Of a stretch of 64,000 nt of DNA, positions 48,072 to 57,300 are shown piece by piece. The DNA is taken from contig NZ_FOPM01000008.1 of the NCBI RefSeq assembly GCF_900113485.1, positions 159,998 through 223,997 on the forward strand, read 5' to 3'. The stretch is from Methylobacterium gossipiicola. Lineage in GTDB: Bacteria; Pseudomonadota; Alphaproteobacteria; Rhizobiales; Beijerinckiaceae. Position 1 is the first letter of the stretch; the number at the start of each line of letters is the position of its first letter. Position numbers and translations under genes: made by a program. The notes beneath the pieces were generated by a model. The model was not told where the DNA came from. It saw only the letters and a list, made by a program, of their open reading frames with translations, and made no database searches.

Positions 48072-49892
48072 TCAGGCGGTCTCGCCCAGCATGGCCCGGC
48101 GCTGCCGGTCGAGTTCCTCGCTGTAGCGCTTCAGGGTGTGGCTTTCCGTCAAGAGGCCGACCACCCGCTGCGTATCGAGGCTATCGACGACGGCCAGCGC
48201 CTCGCTCTCGGCGCGGTCGAACGCCGCCGCCGCCGCCTTGGCGTTCATGTCCGGCGTCAGGACATCGCCGCGCTGGCGCAGGAGCGACGCGAGGGTCGGT
48301 ATGGTGCCGTCGGCATCCCGCGCGGCCGCATGGGCCTCGGGCACCCGGATGAGACCCGCATAGCGCCCGGCCTCGTCCACCGCCACGATCCGCGAGGGTG
48401 ATCCGAGGGGATGGTCCGCGAGAAACGCCGCCAGCGGCATGGCGGCCGGCACGGTGGCGACCTCCCGCCGCATCAGGGTGTCCACCGTCAGGGTCCGGAT
48501 CCAGCCGACATCGTGGGCGCTGCGGATGCTCTCGCCGCGCAGGTGGAAGCGCCACGTGGCGAAGGAGTAGCCGAAGGTCTTCCGCACGGCGAGGGAAGAG
48601 GCGATGACCGACACCAGCACCAGGCCGGTGATGGGAAAGCTCCCCGTGAGTTCGAGGGTCAGGAAGGTCATGGTCAAGGGGCCGCCGATGACCGCGACGG
48701 CCAGCGCGCTCATGCCGATCACCGCATAGGCGAGGGAGGTCGGCGCGAAGGTGGCGAGGCCCGGCACCAGGTCCGCGAACAGGCCGCCCGCGAGCGCCCC
48801 GAGGAACAGGGACGCGAAGAACAGGCCGCCCCGGAAACCAGAGCCGATGGAAATTGCCGAGGCGGCGGCTTTCGCGAGGAACAGGAGGGCGAGGCCGGCC
48901 ACGCCCAGCCGCGTCGCGGGGTCGCCGAGATGCAGGTGCAGCGCTCCGTGGCCGCCCGAGAGCACCTGCGGCGAGACCGCGACGGCCAGGGCGCCGACGC
49001 ATAGGCCGCCAAGCGCCGGCGCCACCGGGGGCGGGAGCCGGCTTGCCCGGATGCCGGCCTCCACCAGGGTGACGCCACGCATGATCGCGATGCCGAGGGC
49101 GGCGCAGGCGAGGCCGAGGCCGAGGGCCGGCAGGGTGTCGGCGGCACTGATCGGCCGGGTCGCCAGGGCCTCCGCCCCCTCGACGGCGACGAGGGGCAGC
49201 CGCGCCGCGAGGGCGCCCGCGACGACGCTGCCGCTCAGGGCCGCCACCACCACCGGGGTCAGGGTGGCGATGGAATAGGTGCCGATGATGAGTTCGAAGG
49301 CGTAGAAGGCCCCCGTGAGGGGCGCCCCGAATGCGGCCGCGATGGCGGCCGCCGCGCCGCAGCCCACCAGGGTGCGCTGGTCGCTCCGGCGCAGTTCGAA
49401 CGCCCGCCCGAGGCGCGACGCGAGGGCGGCACCGATCTGGGTGTAACCGGCCTCGAGACCGACGGAGGCGCCGCTCCCGTTCGAGATCGTGTTCTGGAGG
49501 GCGACGAGGCCCGACCCCCGCACGGACATCCGGCCGCCATGCAGGGCATTGGCCTCGATGGGGTCGATGACGGCGTGGGGGCGCCGCCCCCGCCATCGGG
49601 CGAGCCAGAGACCGAGGAGCCCGAGGAGGACGCCCCCCGCCGCCGGCGCGAGGAGAAGGGTCGGGGCCGACAGATCCTGGGTGGCGCTGAGGCGGGCGCC
49701 GTGCGGCAGACCGTAGAGCCATTCGCGGACCGTCTGAGCCGCCAGCCCCATGACCGCGACGGCGATGCCCGCGCCGCACCCCGCTAGCGCCGCCAGGACG
49801 ACGAGGCCGATCTCGCTGCCCCGTACCAGGGCCCGCACCCGGGCCGGGGCCTGGGCGAACACGAGACCGTAGGGCGAGCGCGGTGCCTTCAT
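48072..49892 (-). CDS. ClC-family chloride channel/antiporter with CBS domains
   Basis: 606 residues with about 10-12 hydrophobic helices and a C-terminal pair of CBS-like domains (about 465-595). ClC signatures are GSGASVGLEAGYTQIGAAL (the gating Glu position is retained), GCGAAAAIAAAFGAPLTGAF and GSGFRGGLFFASLFLGA. It would move chloride or fluoride-like anions; nucleotide binding at CBS may regulate it. The ATG at 49892 is chosen over 49964, although neither has a strong ribosome-binding site. Confidence 0.9.
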   Translation of the reverse strand: MKAPRSPYGLVFAQAPARVRALVRGSEIGLVVLAALAGCGAGIAVAVMGLAAQTVREWLYGLPHGARLSATQDLSAPTLLLAPAAGGVLLGLLGLWLARWRGRRPHAVIDPIEANALHGGRMSVRGSGLVALQNTISNGSGASVGLEAGYTQIGAALASRLGRAFELRRSDQRTLVGCGAAAAIAAAFGAPLTGAFYAFELIIGTYSIATLTPVVVAALSGSVVAGALAARLPLVAVEGAEALATRPISAADTLPALGLGLACAALGIAIMRGVTLVEAGIRASRLPPPVAPALGGLCVGALAVAVSPQVLSGGHGALHLHLGDPATRLGVAGLALLFLAKAAASAISIGSGFRGGLFFASLFLGALAGGLFADLVPGLATFAPTSLAYAVIGMSALAVAVIGGPLTMTFLTLELTGSFPITGLVLVSVIASSLAVRKTFGYSFATWRFHLRGESIRSAHDVGWIRTLTVDTLMRREVATVPAAMPLAAFLADHPLGSPSRIVAVDEAGRYAGLIRVPEAHAAARDADGTIPTLASLLRQRGDVLTPDMNAKAAAAAFDRAESEALAVVDSLDTQRVVGLLTESHTLKRYSEELDRQRRAMLGETA

Positions 49893-50031
49893 CTGGGACG
49901 GTGTAAGTGGGCCGCGCCGGGGCGTCGATCCGTTTCGGGGGCGGACCCCGCTCGCTTCATCCACACAATCTCCCGCAGATTGCCACCAGGCGCTTGAAAA
50001 GCCCGGCGGCTCACGATACAGCCCCCTCAGT

Positions 50032-50108
50032 GCCGCCGTAGCTCAGTTGGTTAGAGCACCAGATTGTGGATCTGGGGGTCCCCCGTTCGAGCCGGGGCGG
50101 TGGTACCA
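50032..50108 (+). tRNA. tRNA-His (GTG anticodon)
   Basis: 77 nt including encoded CCA. The acceptor stem GCCGCCG pairs with CGGTGGT using two G-U pairs. The D-arm is TAGCTCAGTTGGTTAGAGCA, the anticodon loop is TTGTGGA with GTG at 50066-50068, and the T-arm is CCCCG-TTCGAGC-CGGGG. The discriminator is A73 and the base before position 1 is T, so no G-1 is encoded. This is the known alphaproteobacterial exception. Confidence 0.95.
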
Positions 50109-50129
50109 TCGATTTCTCGAAGGTCCGGA

Positions 50130-50161
50130 AGGGGTTGGCGCTAGCGCCGACCCCTTTTTTT
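50130..50161 (+). terminator. Intrinsic terminator of tRNA-His
   Basis: Stem GGGGTTGGCGC / GCGCCGACCCC with one mismatch, followed by seven T. It begins 22 bases after the tRNA 3' end. Confidence 0.9.
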
Positions 50162-50229
50162 CTTGCGCGGTCTCGGATGCGCGGCCAGGCTCCGGCGGCT
50201 TGTCTGAAGGACAGCGAGGGGTGGAAACG

Positions 50230-50253
50230 AAAAAAGGCCCCCGCGAGGGAGCC
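50230..50253 (-). terminator. Intrinsic terminator of tRNA-Val
   Basis: On the minus strand GGCTCCC-tcgc-GGGGGCC with one wobble, followed by TTTTTT. It lies 36 bases past the tRNA-Val 3' end. Confidence 0.85.
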
Positions 50254-50288
50254 ATTCTTCAATCCATCCAAACCACTATGAAGTGGAA

Positions 50289-50363
50289 TGGTGGGCACTA
50301 CAGGGTTCGAACCTGTGACCCCTACCATGTCAAGGTAGTGCTCTACCGCTGAGCTAAGCGCCC
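50289..50363 (-). tRNA. tRNA-Val (GAC anticodon)
   Basis: 75 nt including encoded CCA. Acceptor stem GGGCGCT / AGTGCCC, D-arm TAGCTCAGCGGTAGAGC, anticodon stem CTACC / GGTAG with loop TTGACAT (GAC complement at 50329-50331), T-arm ACAGG-TTCGAAC-CCTGT. It is convergent with tRNA-His. Confidence 0.95.
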
Positions 50364-50599
50364 TCACCGGCGGCGTTCCTCGCCGGTGAGGGGGCTATAG
50401 CTTCTCGGTTTCGGGGGCGCAAGCGCAAAGGCGGCTTCCGATCGATCTTCCGCACGTTTCCTTCGATGCAACGGCGCGCCCCATTCTTGTGCGCCGCGTC
50501 TCAAAGTGCGCTAAAGCCCGTGGCCGACGGTCCGAGAGGATCCCCGAGAGGGCGCGCCGACCCTTCCGGGACGGCGACACCATCGAGCAGCGGTGAGGA

Positions 50600-51646
50600 A
50601 TGCGATTCTACGTCGATTACGACCAGGGTGATGAGATCCGGTGCTGGGTTGTCCCGGACAATCCCCTGGCCATCAGCCGCGTCTTCGTCGCCGTGGAGGG
50701 ACGGCGCGTCGCCGAGGTCGCCGCCTCGATCACCGATGACGGCATCCGCGCCAATGGCTGGCACTCCACGGGGCAGTGCGTGTTCCGGCTCACCCCGGAA
50801 GAAGTCCCCGGCTTGGCCGAGGCCGGGCGCGTCGAGATCTACGACACCGACACCAACGTCCTCATCTACCGGCGCAGCCGCCGGGAGGGCTTGCGCACCG
50901 GCAAGGTTTTGTTCGTCGACACGAGCATCAATCCGGAGACCCGTCTGCCGGCGGTCCTGTTCGACTGGTTCCAGCAGAGTTACCTCGGTGTCGGGCGCCT
51001 TTCGGACGAGGTGCTGCGGGTTCTGTTCGAGAGTCCGTGGCTGTCGTCCTCGCTCATCACCGGGTCGATCATTGTGCCGCGCTACGAAGGGTTCTTCGCC
51101 AGCGACAATTTCCTCACCACGGCCCTCGTCCACGATCCCTACGTCGAGATGGCCACCCGGATGCTCTGGCTGAAGGCGCGGACCGCCCTGGCCGTCGATC
51201 CGGCCCAGGCCTGGCGCTTCGGCCGCCTCGCCGAAGCGGCCGATTTCGCCGGCGACTACGATTACGACGACGTGAAGAGTCTCAAGCGCTTCTTCCGGAT
51301 GATGCCGGAATCGGCCTACCGCCTGCTCTACAATCCCCTGGCGCGCCAGTTCGGCACCAAGCTGCCCGACGACCGCCTCACCCCGGGCAATTCCATCGTC
51401 GCCATCGAGATCCTGGCCCGTGTCGGGATCGTCGGCCACCGCGCGTTCTACGAGGCGTTCTGCACCACGGTGTTCGACCGCCTCGGTATCGAGGCCGCCG
51501 TGCCGGAGCCCGAGCCGATTCCGGAGACGGTCCTGGCCCTGGCCGCGCGCCTGCGCGGACTGCGGGTGGCGCAGGACATGCTGGTGTTCGACGTCGCCAT
51601 GGCGGATGCCGTGCACGGGGCCGTCGCCAAGGGGTGGACGGTCTGA
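50600..51646 (+). CDS. Hypothetical protein, partner of a double-domain glycosyltransferase
   Basis: 348 residues, no signal peptide or membrane segment. The first 95 residues look beta-rich (MRFYVDYDQGDEIRCWVVPD, EIYDTDTNVLIYRRS). The rest is mostly helical, with conserved-looking aromatic/acidic patches such as LFDWFQQSYLGVG, GDYDYDDVKSLKRFFRMMPE and YRLLYNPLARQFGTKLPDD. I do not recognise the family. The stop lies 2 bases before the GTG of the GT2 gene, so they are co-translated, and a role in building or handling a surface glycan is likely by context only. Confidence 0.75.
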   Translation: MRFYVDYDQGDEIRCWVVPDNPLAISRVFVAVEGRRVAEVAASITDDGIRANGWHSTGQCVFRLTPEEVPGLAEAGRVEIYDTDTNVLIYRRSRREGLRTGKVLFVDTSINPETRLPAVLFDWFQQSYLGVGRLSDEVLRVLFESPWLSSSLITGSIIVPRYEGFFASDNFLTTALVHDPYVEMATRMLWLKARTALAVDPAQAWRFGRLAEAADFAGDYDYDDVKSLKRFFRMMPESAYRLLYNPLARQFGTKLPDDRLTPGNSIVAIEILARVGIVGHRAFYEAFCTTVFDRLGIEAAVPEPEPIPETVLALAARLRGLRVAQDMLVFDVAMADAVHGAVAKGWTV

Positions 51647-51648
51647 GC

Positions 51649-53802
51649 GTGGGGAAAGTGCCCGCTCCGCTGGTCGCCCGCCTGCCCGGTGGCGTGCGTG
51701 CCTTCACGACCGACGGGGAGACCCTGCGCCTCGATCTCGCGGGGATCGGCCTCGACGGTGCCTGGGTGACGATCCGGTTCCGCGTTCCCGGTAGCGGCGG
51801 CATCGGTCGCCTGCTCCTGACCGTCTTGGCACACGGAGATCAGGGCGCGATCCTTCCGGAGGAGGCGTTGGGGGGCGACGCCTTCGCCTGGACTGGCCGA
51901 CTGCCCGAGGGGGGGCGGGCCCTCGTGCTCACCCCCCTGGCGCCGGGGAGGCCCTTCGCCGTCGCGGATGTCGTGATTCGCCGGCGCGGGCGCCTCGCCC
52001 TCCTCGCCCGCGCGGCCCTACGCAGTCCCCCCCGGACCGTTCGGGCCTTGTACTGGCGTAGCCTCGGCTTGAAGGTGCGGGGGCGCGGCCTCCTCGGCGC
52101 GGCGCTGGCCCACCGCCGGGGCACGGGCTACCAGGCCTGGATCCGGCGTTTCGACAGCCTCGACGCCGCCGGGCGAGCCGGCATCCGCGCCACGGCAGCG
52201 GCCTGGGAGGCTCCCCCCCTCATTTCCATTTTGATGCCGGTCCACGATCCTGCCCCACGGGTGCTCGAAGCGGCCCTGCGCTCGGTTCGGGCACAACTCT
52301 ATCCCCATTGGGAGCTCTGCGTCGTCGACGACGCGTCCACCGATCCGGCGGTGCAGCGGCGCCTCGCCGCCCATGAAGCCGCCGACCCGCGCATCCGGGT
52401 GATGCGGCGCGGTGTCAACGGTCACATCGCGCGGGCGACCAACGATGCCCTGGCCATGGCCCGAGGGGCCTACGTCGCGTTCCTCGACCACGACGACGCC
52501 CTGGCGGAGACCGCCCTGTTCCACGTCGCGGAGGCCGTCCGGGCCGATCCAAACCTCGTGCTCGTCTACAGCGACGAGGACAAGATCGACGGGCGCGGGC
52601 GCCGTTTCGAGCCGCATTTCAAGTCGGGCTTCGACCGCGAACTGCTCTACGGGCAGAACTACATCAACCACCTCACCGTGATCCGGACCGACGCCGTGCG
52701 GGCGCTCGGCGGCCTGCGGCCCGGCTTCGAGGGCAGCCAGGACCACGACCTGCTCCTGCGCCTCACCGCCGGGCTCGCGCCGGAGCGGGTTCACCATATC
52801 CCGAAGGTGCTCTATCACTGGCGCGCCGCCGGGGGCTCCGGCACCTTCTCGGACCGGGCCCTGGCGCAGGCCGAATCCGCCCGATTGCAGGCACTCGCCG
52901 AAGTGGCCGCCGCGTTCGGGGCCAGGGCCGAACGCGGGCCGCTCGGCTTCAACCGCCTCGTGCGGCCCCTGCCCGATCCGGCGCCGCGCGTCTCGGTGGT
53001 CATCCCCACCCGCGACCGGGCGGATCTCCTGGCGCAGGTGCTCGCCGGGCTGTTCACCGCCACGGATTATCCGGATCTCGAGGTCGTCGTGGTCGACAAC
53101 GACAGCCGCGAGGCGGTCACGCAGGCCCTGTTCACGGCCCATGCGGGTGAGACCCGCCTGCGGGTGCTGCCGGTGCCGGGGCCGTTCAATTTTTCGGATT
53201 TGTCGAACCGGGGCGCCGCCGCCGCGACGGGGACGGTCCTGCTGTTCCTCAACAACGATGTCGAGATCGTCGAGCCCGGCTGGCTCGCCCAGATGGTGTC
53301 CTGTGTCCTCGATCCGACTGTCGGGGCGGTGGGAGCCAAACTGCTCTATCCAGACGGCACCCTCCAGCATGGGGGCATCGTCCTGGGGGTTGGCGGTGTG
53401 GCGGGCCACAGCCATCTCGGCCTGCCGGGCGAGGAACCGGGCTATTTCGCCCGGATGGTGCTGACCCAGGAAGTCTCCGCCGTGACCGGAGCTTGCCTCG
53501 CCGTGCGTGCGGCGGTGTTCGAGGAGGTCGGCGGCTTCGATGCCCGGCACCTCGCCGTGGCCTTCAACGATGTGGATCTCTGTCTGCGCCTGCGTGCGGC
53601 GGGCTACCGCAACGTCTGGACGCCGCATGCGCGCCTTATCCACCACGAATCAAAGAGTCGCGGCCCGGAGGATACGCCGGAGAAGCGCGCCCGCTTCGAG
53701 GCCGAGACCCGGGTGATGCAGGCGCGCTGGGAGCCGCAGCTTCGGGCCGATCCATATTACAATCCCAATCTCTCCCGGGCGTCGGCGCACTTTCGCCTCT
53801 GA
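51649..53802 (+). CDS. Glycosyltransferase with two GT2 domains
   Basis: 717 residues. An N-terminal region of about 190 residues is of unknown fold. A first GT-A domain follows (ISILMPVHDPAPRVLEAALR, then VVDDASTD and a DxD-like YSDEDKIDG), then a second (VSVVIPTRDRADLLAQVLAG, VVDNDS, LFLNNDVEIVEPGW, ND in AFNDVDLCLRL). Tandem GT2 proteins of this kind build O-antigen or exopolysaccharide chains, often rhamnan. The sugar is not predictable. GTG 51649 is chosen, with GTG 51658 as an alternative. Confidence 0.88.
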   Translation: MGKVPAPLVARLPGGVRAFTTDGETLRLDLAGIGLDGAWVTIRFRVPGSGGIGRLLLTVLAHGDQGAILPEEALGGDAFAWTGRLPEGGRALVLTPLAPGRPFAVADVVIRRRGRLALLARAALRSPPRTVRALYWRSLGLKVRGRGLLGAALAHRRGTGYQAWIRRFDSLDAAGRAGIRATAAAWEAPPLISILMPVHDPAPRVLEAALRSVRAQLYPHWELCVVDDASTDPAVQRRLAAHEAADPRIRVMRRGVNGHIARATNDALAMARGAYVAFLDHDDALAETALFHVAEAVRADPNLVLVYSDEDKIDGRGRRFEPHFKSGFDRELLYGQNYINHLTVIRTDAVRALGGLRPGFEGSQDHDLLLRLTAGLAPERVHHIPKVLYHWRAAGGSGTFSDRALAQAESARLQALAEVAAAFGARAERGPLGFNRLVRPLPDPAPRVSVVIPTRDRADLLAQVLAGLFTATDYPDLEVVVVDNDSREAVTQALFTAHAGETRLRVLPVPGPFNFSDLSNRGAAAATGTVLLFLNNDVEIVEPGWLAQMVSCVLDPTVGAVGAKLLYPDGTLQHGGIVLGVGGVAGHSHLGLPGEEPGYFARMVLTQEVSAVTGACLAVRAAVFEEVGGFDARHLAVAFNDVDLCLRLRAAGYRNVWTPHARLIHHESKSRGPEDTPEKRARFEAETRVMQARWEPQLRADPYYNPNLSRASAHFRL

Positions 53803-54357
53803 GATGCGTCCTTCGGCCTGTTGCGCTGCGGCATGGAATTGGTGTGATAGGGGGCGAGCGCCGCTGCACTGCGGCAGCCTCCTCTGCGATCTCGTGTTGA
53901 GTGTGACTTCCAGGGTACGGCGCTGCCTTGGAATTGCTCGAAGTCGGGATGATAGAGGCGGCAAGGCCGTGGAAACCGCGGCGTCTTCCGGGCGCAGGGC
54001 CCTCGAGCCCGCACCCGATCCATCCCGGTATTCCGAGGGACCCATGACCGATCCGCGTCAGTCGAATTCGAAGTCGCGTTCCGGCACCGAGGGCCTTGTC
54101 ATGCCGTCTCGGAGAGAGTCTCCGAAGATCCGCAGAACGTAAGCGGACCGATATCTCGATCCGCCGGTCTTTCTTCATCGAAACCGCGCGGATCATTCAA
54201 AGACCACGCCCGAGCGAACCGATGTTTCTCGCGCGATCCTCGCCCGTCCCCTCCCCCGTGTTGGACACCATCCCGGTGCCATACTAAGGATCGGACGGAT
54301 TGCCCGGCCTCCCGCGGCCGGTCTCGTTCCCCGTTCAAGAGCGCGTGCGAATCGAAC
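53803..54357. other. Intergenic region upstream of the PKS operon
   Basis: 555 bases with no strong gene. A short frame at 54044-54142 (32 codons, MTDPRQSNSKSRSGTEGLVM start, GAGG upstream) is possible but unsupported. A perfect inverted repeat TCGGAGA-gag-TCTCCGA lies at 54109-54125. A weak promoter-like pair, TTGGAC and TACTAA with a 15-base spacer, lies near 54260-54286, about 70 bases before the PKS start. The long leader suggests regulation, but nothing decisive is visible. Confidence 0.4.
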
Positions 54358-57300
54358 GTGACACAACGTACAGACATCGCGATCATCGGTCGTGCCTGCC
54401 GCCTTCCGGGTGCCTCGAATGTCGAGGGTCTGTGGCAGCTCCTGACGGAAGCCCGCTGCGCCGTCGGCCGGATCCCCGAGGATCGCTGGTCGCTCAGCCG
54501 GTTCGGGCATCCCCGAGCCCAGGAGCGCGGCAAGAGCTATACGTGGTCGGCCGGTGTCCTCGACGAGATCTGGGCGTTCGATCCGGGCGTGTTCGGCATC
54601 TCGCCGCGCGAGGCCGAGCAGATGGATCCGCAGCAGCGGCTCCTCCTCGAACTCACCTGGGAGGCCCTGGAGGATGCGGGCCTGCGCCCCTCGGCGGTGG
54701 CCGGCACGCAGATCGGCGTGTTCGTGGGCGCCTCGTCGCTGGATTACGGCAATCTGCGCATCCTCGACACCGCTTCGGGTGATGCCTACGCCGCCACGGG
54801 CAACACCCTCTCGATCCTGTCGAATCGCATCTCCTACATCTACGACCTGAAGGGTCCGAGTTTCACCGTCGACACGGCGTGCTCGTCGTCCCTCGTCGCC
54901 CTCGACGCGGCCGTGGCCGCCATTGCCAGCGGCCGGATCGACACGGCGGTGGTGGCCGGCGTCAATCTCCTGGCGAGCCCGTTCAACTTCATCTGCTTCT
55001 CCAACGCCCAGATGCTGTCGCGGCGCGGCCTGTGCAGCGCCTTCTCGGCCCAGGCCGACGGCTACGTCCGTTCCGAAGGCGGCGTTGTCCTCGTGCTGCA
55101 ATCGGCGAAGGCGGCGGCTCGCGATGGCAACACCGTGCGGGGCGTCATCGCGGCGAGCGGGGTCAATTCGGACGGTCGCACCACCGGCATCTCCCTCCCC
55201 TCGGGCTACGCGCAGGGCGCGCTCCTGGAGCAGGTCTATCGTGAGGCCGAGATTGACCTCGACAAGGTGGTGTTCGTGGAAGCCCACGGCACCGGCACCC
55301 CCGTGGGCGATCCCATCGAGGCCGGGGCCATCGGTGGCAAGCTCGGGAAGCCCCGCCGCGCGCCCCTGCCCATAGGCTCCATCAAGACCAATATCGGCCA
55401 CACCGAGCCGGTCTCCGGCCTCGCCGGCCTGCTGAAAGCCAGCCTCGCCCTCGAGCACGACCTCGTGCCCGCCTCCCTCCACGCCGCCGAGCTCAACCCC
55501 GACATTCCGTTCGGCGACCTGAACCTGCAGGTGGTGAACCAGCCCCTCGCCATCCCGCGCGGGCGCACCGAGCGCTTCGCCGGCGTCAATTCCTTCGGCT
55601 TCGGCGGCACCAACGCACACGTCGTCCTGACCGATGGTGAGCGCGTCGCGGCCGAGACGGCTCCGGCCGAGGCCGGCGGTGCCCCCGAGGTTCTGTTGCT
55701 GTCGGCCCAAAGCCGCGCGGCCCTCAATGAGCTCGCCCTCGATTACGCCGACCGCTTCGATGGGGCCGCCCCGGCGGAGGCGGCGCGCATCGCCGCCGCC
55801 GCCGCGCATCGCCGCGAGCGCCTGTCCTCGCGCCTCGCGATCCCCCTCGACGCCGACCTGCCCAGCGTCCTGCGCGCCGTCGGCGAGGCCGAGGACACCG
55901 AGGCCGCTCTCATCGGCACCGCCGTCGATCGCGCCGCCGAGGTCGCCTTCGTGTATTCCGGCAACGGCAGCCAATGGGCCGGCATGGGCCGCGAAGCCTA
56001 CGAAGAGAACGCGGTCTTCCGCGCGGCCTTCGACCGGATCGACACGCTGTTCCTCGACCTCGCCGACTGGTCGCTCAAGGAGGCCCTGTTCGCCGAGGAT
56101 CTCGAGACGCGCCTCGTCCTGACCCGGGTGTCGCAGCCCCTGATCTTCGCGATCTCCAGCGCCTCGACCACGGCCCTGCGCGCCCGTGGTCTGCATCCGA
56201 AATACGTCCTCGGCCACAGCGTCGGCGAGATCGCGGCGGCGGAAGCTGCCGGCATTCTCAGCCTCGAACAGGCCGTGAAAGTGATCTTCTTCCGCAGCCA
56301 GCATCAGGAATCGACGCGCGGCCTCGGCACCATGGCGGTGCTGCTGGCCCCCGTCGACGAGATCGAGCTGTTCCTCGCCGATTACCCGAGCCTCGACATC
56401 GCCGCCTACAACAGCCCCAAGGCCGTCACCGTGGCGGGGCCGGTGGCCGATATCGACGCCGCCATGAAGGCGCTCGCGCGCAAGCGCCGGCGCGGGCGCA
56501 AGCTCGACCTCGAATATCCCTTCCACGGCCGGCTCATGAACCCGACCGAGAAGCCGCTCCTGCGCGATCTCGCCGGCCTCAAGCCCCATGCCGGTACCAC
56601 CGCCATGGTCTCCACCGTGACCGGCACGGTCCTGCCGGGCGCCGAGTTCGGAGCCACTTACTGGTGGCGCAACATCCGCGAGCCCGTGCGCTTCGCCCAG
56701 GCCGTGCAGGAAGCCACCCGCCAGGGTGCGCGCGTGTTCGTCGAGGTCGGCCCCCGCGCCACCCTCCTGTCGCATATCGGCGACGCCATCGAGCCACTCG
56801 GCATCGAGAACGCCACCATCGGCGTGCTCCATCGCAAGCAGGCCGGCGGCGATCCCATCGCTCGGACCCTGGCCGCCGCCCTCGTGCAAGGCGCGGCCGT
56901 CGATGAAGCGACGGTGTTCGGCCGGAATCCGGCGGGCGACGTGTCCCTGCCGCTCTATCCCTGGCAGCGCCGCACCTTCCGCCTCGCCGAGACCACGGAG
57001 GGCGTCGGCGCCACCACGCCGCGCGCCTATCATCCCCTCTACGGCGCCCGCGTCACCCTCGACGGCCTCGAGTGGCACGGCCATGTCGACATCGCCACGG
57101 TGCCGGAGCTCGACGACCACCGCATCGACGGTCAGGCGATCCTGCCGGGCGCGGCCTTCATCGAGATGGCGCTCGGCGTCGCCCGCGAGGCCATGCGCAG
57201 CGACAGCGTCGTGTTGGCCGAGTTCGAGATCCAGTCGCCGATGGTGTTCGGCGAGGACTCCCTGCGCGAGGTCATGGTTCGGGTCTCGGGCTCCGGCAAC

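Noticed and set aside
50011..50367. Protein-coding frames across 50.0-50.4 kb
   Set aside because: They cover two clear tRNAs and their terminators.
53803..54357. Conserved small gene upstream of the PKS
   Set aside because: The best candidate (54044-54142) is only 32 codons, with no recognisable family and ordinary composition.
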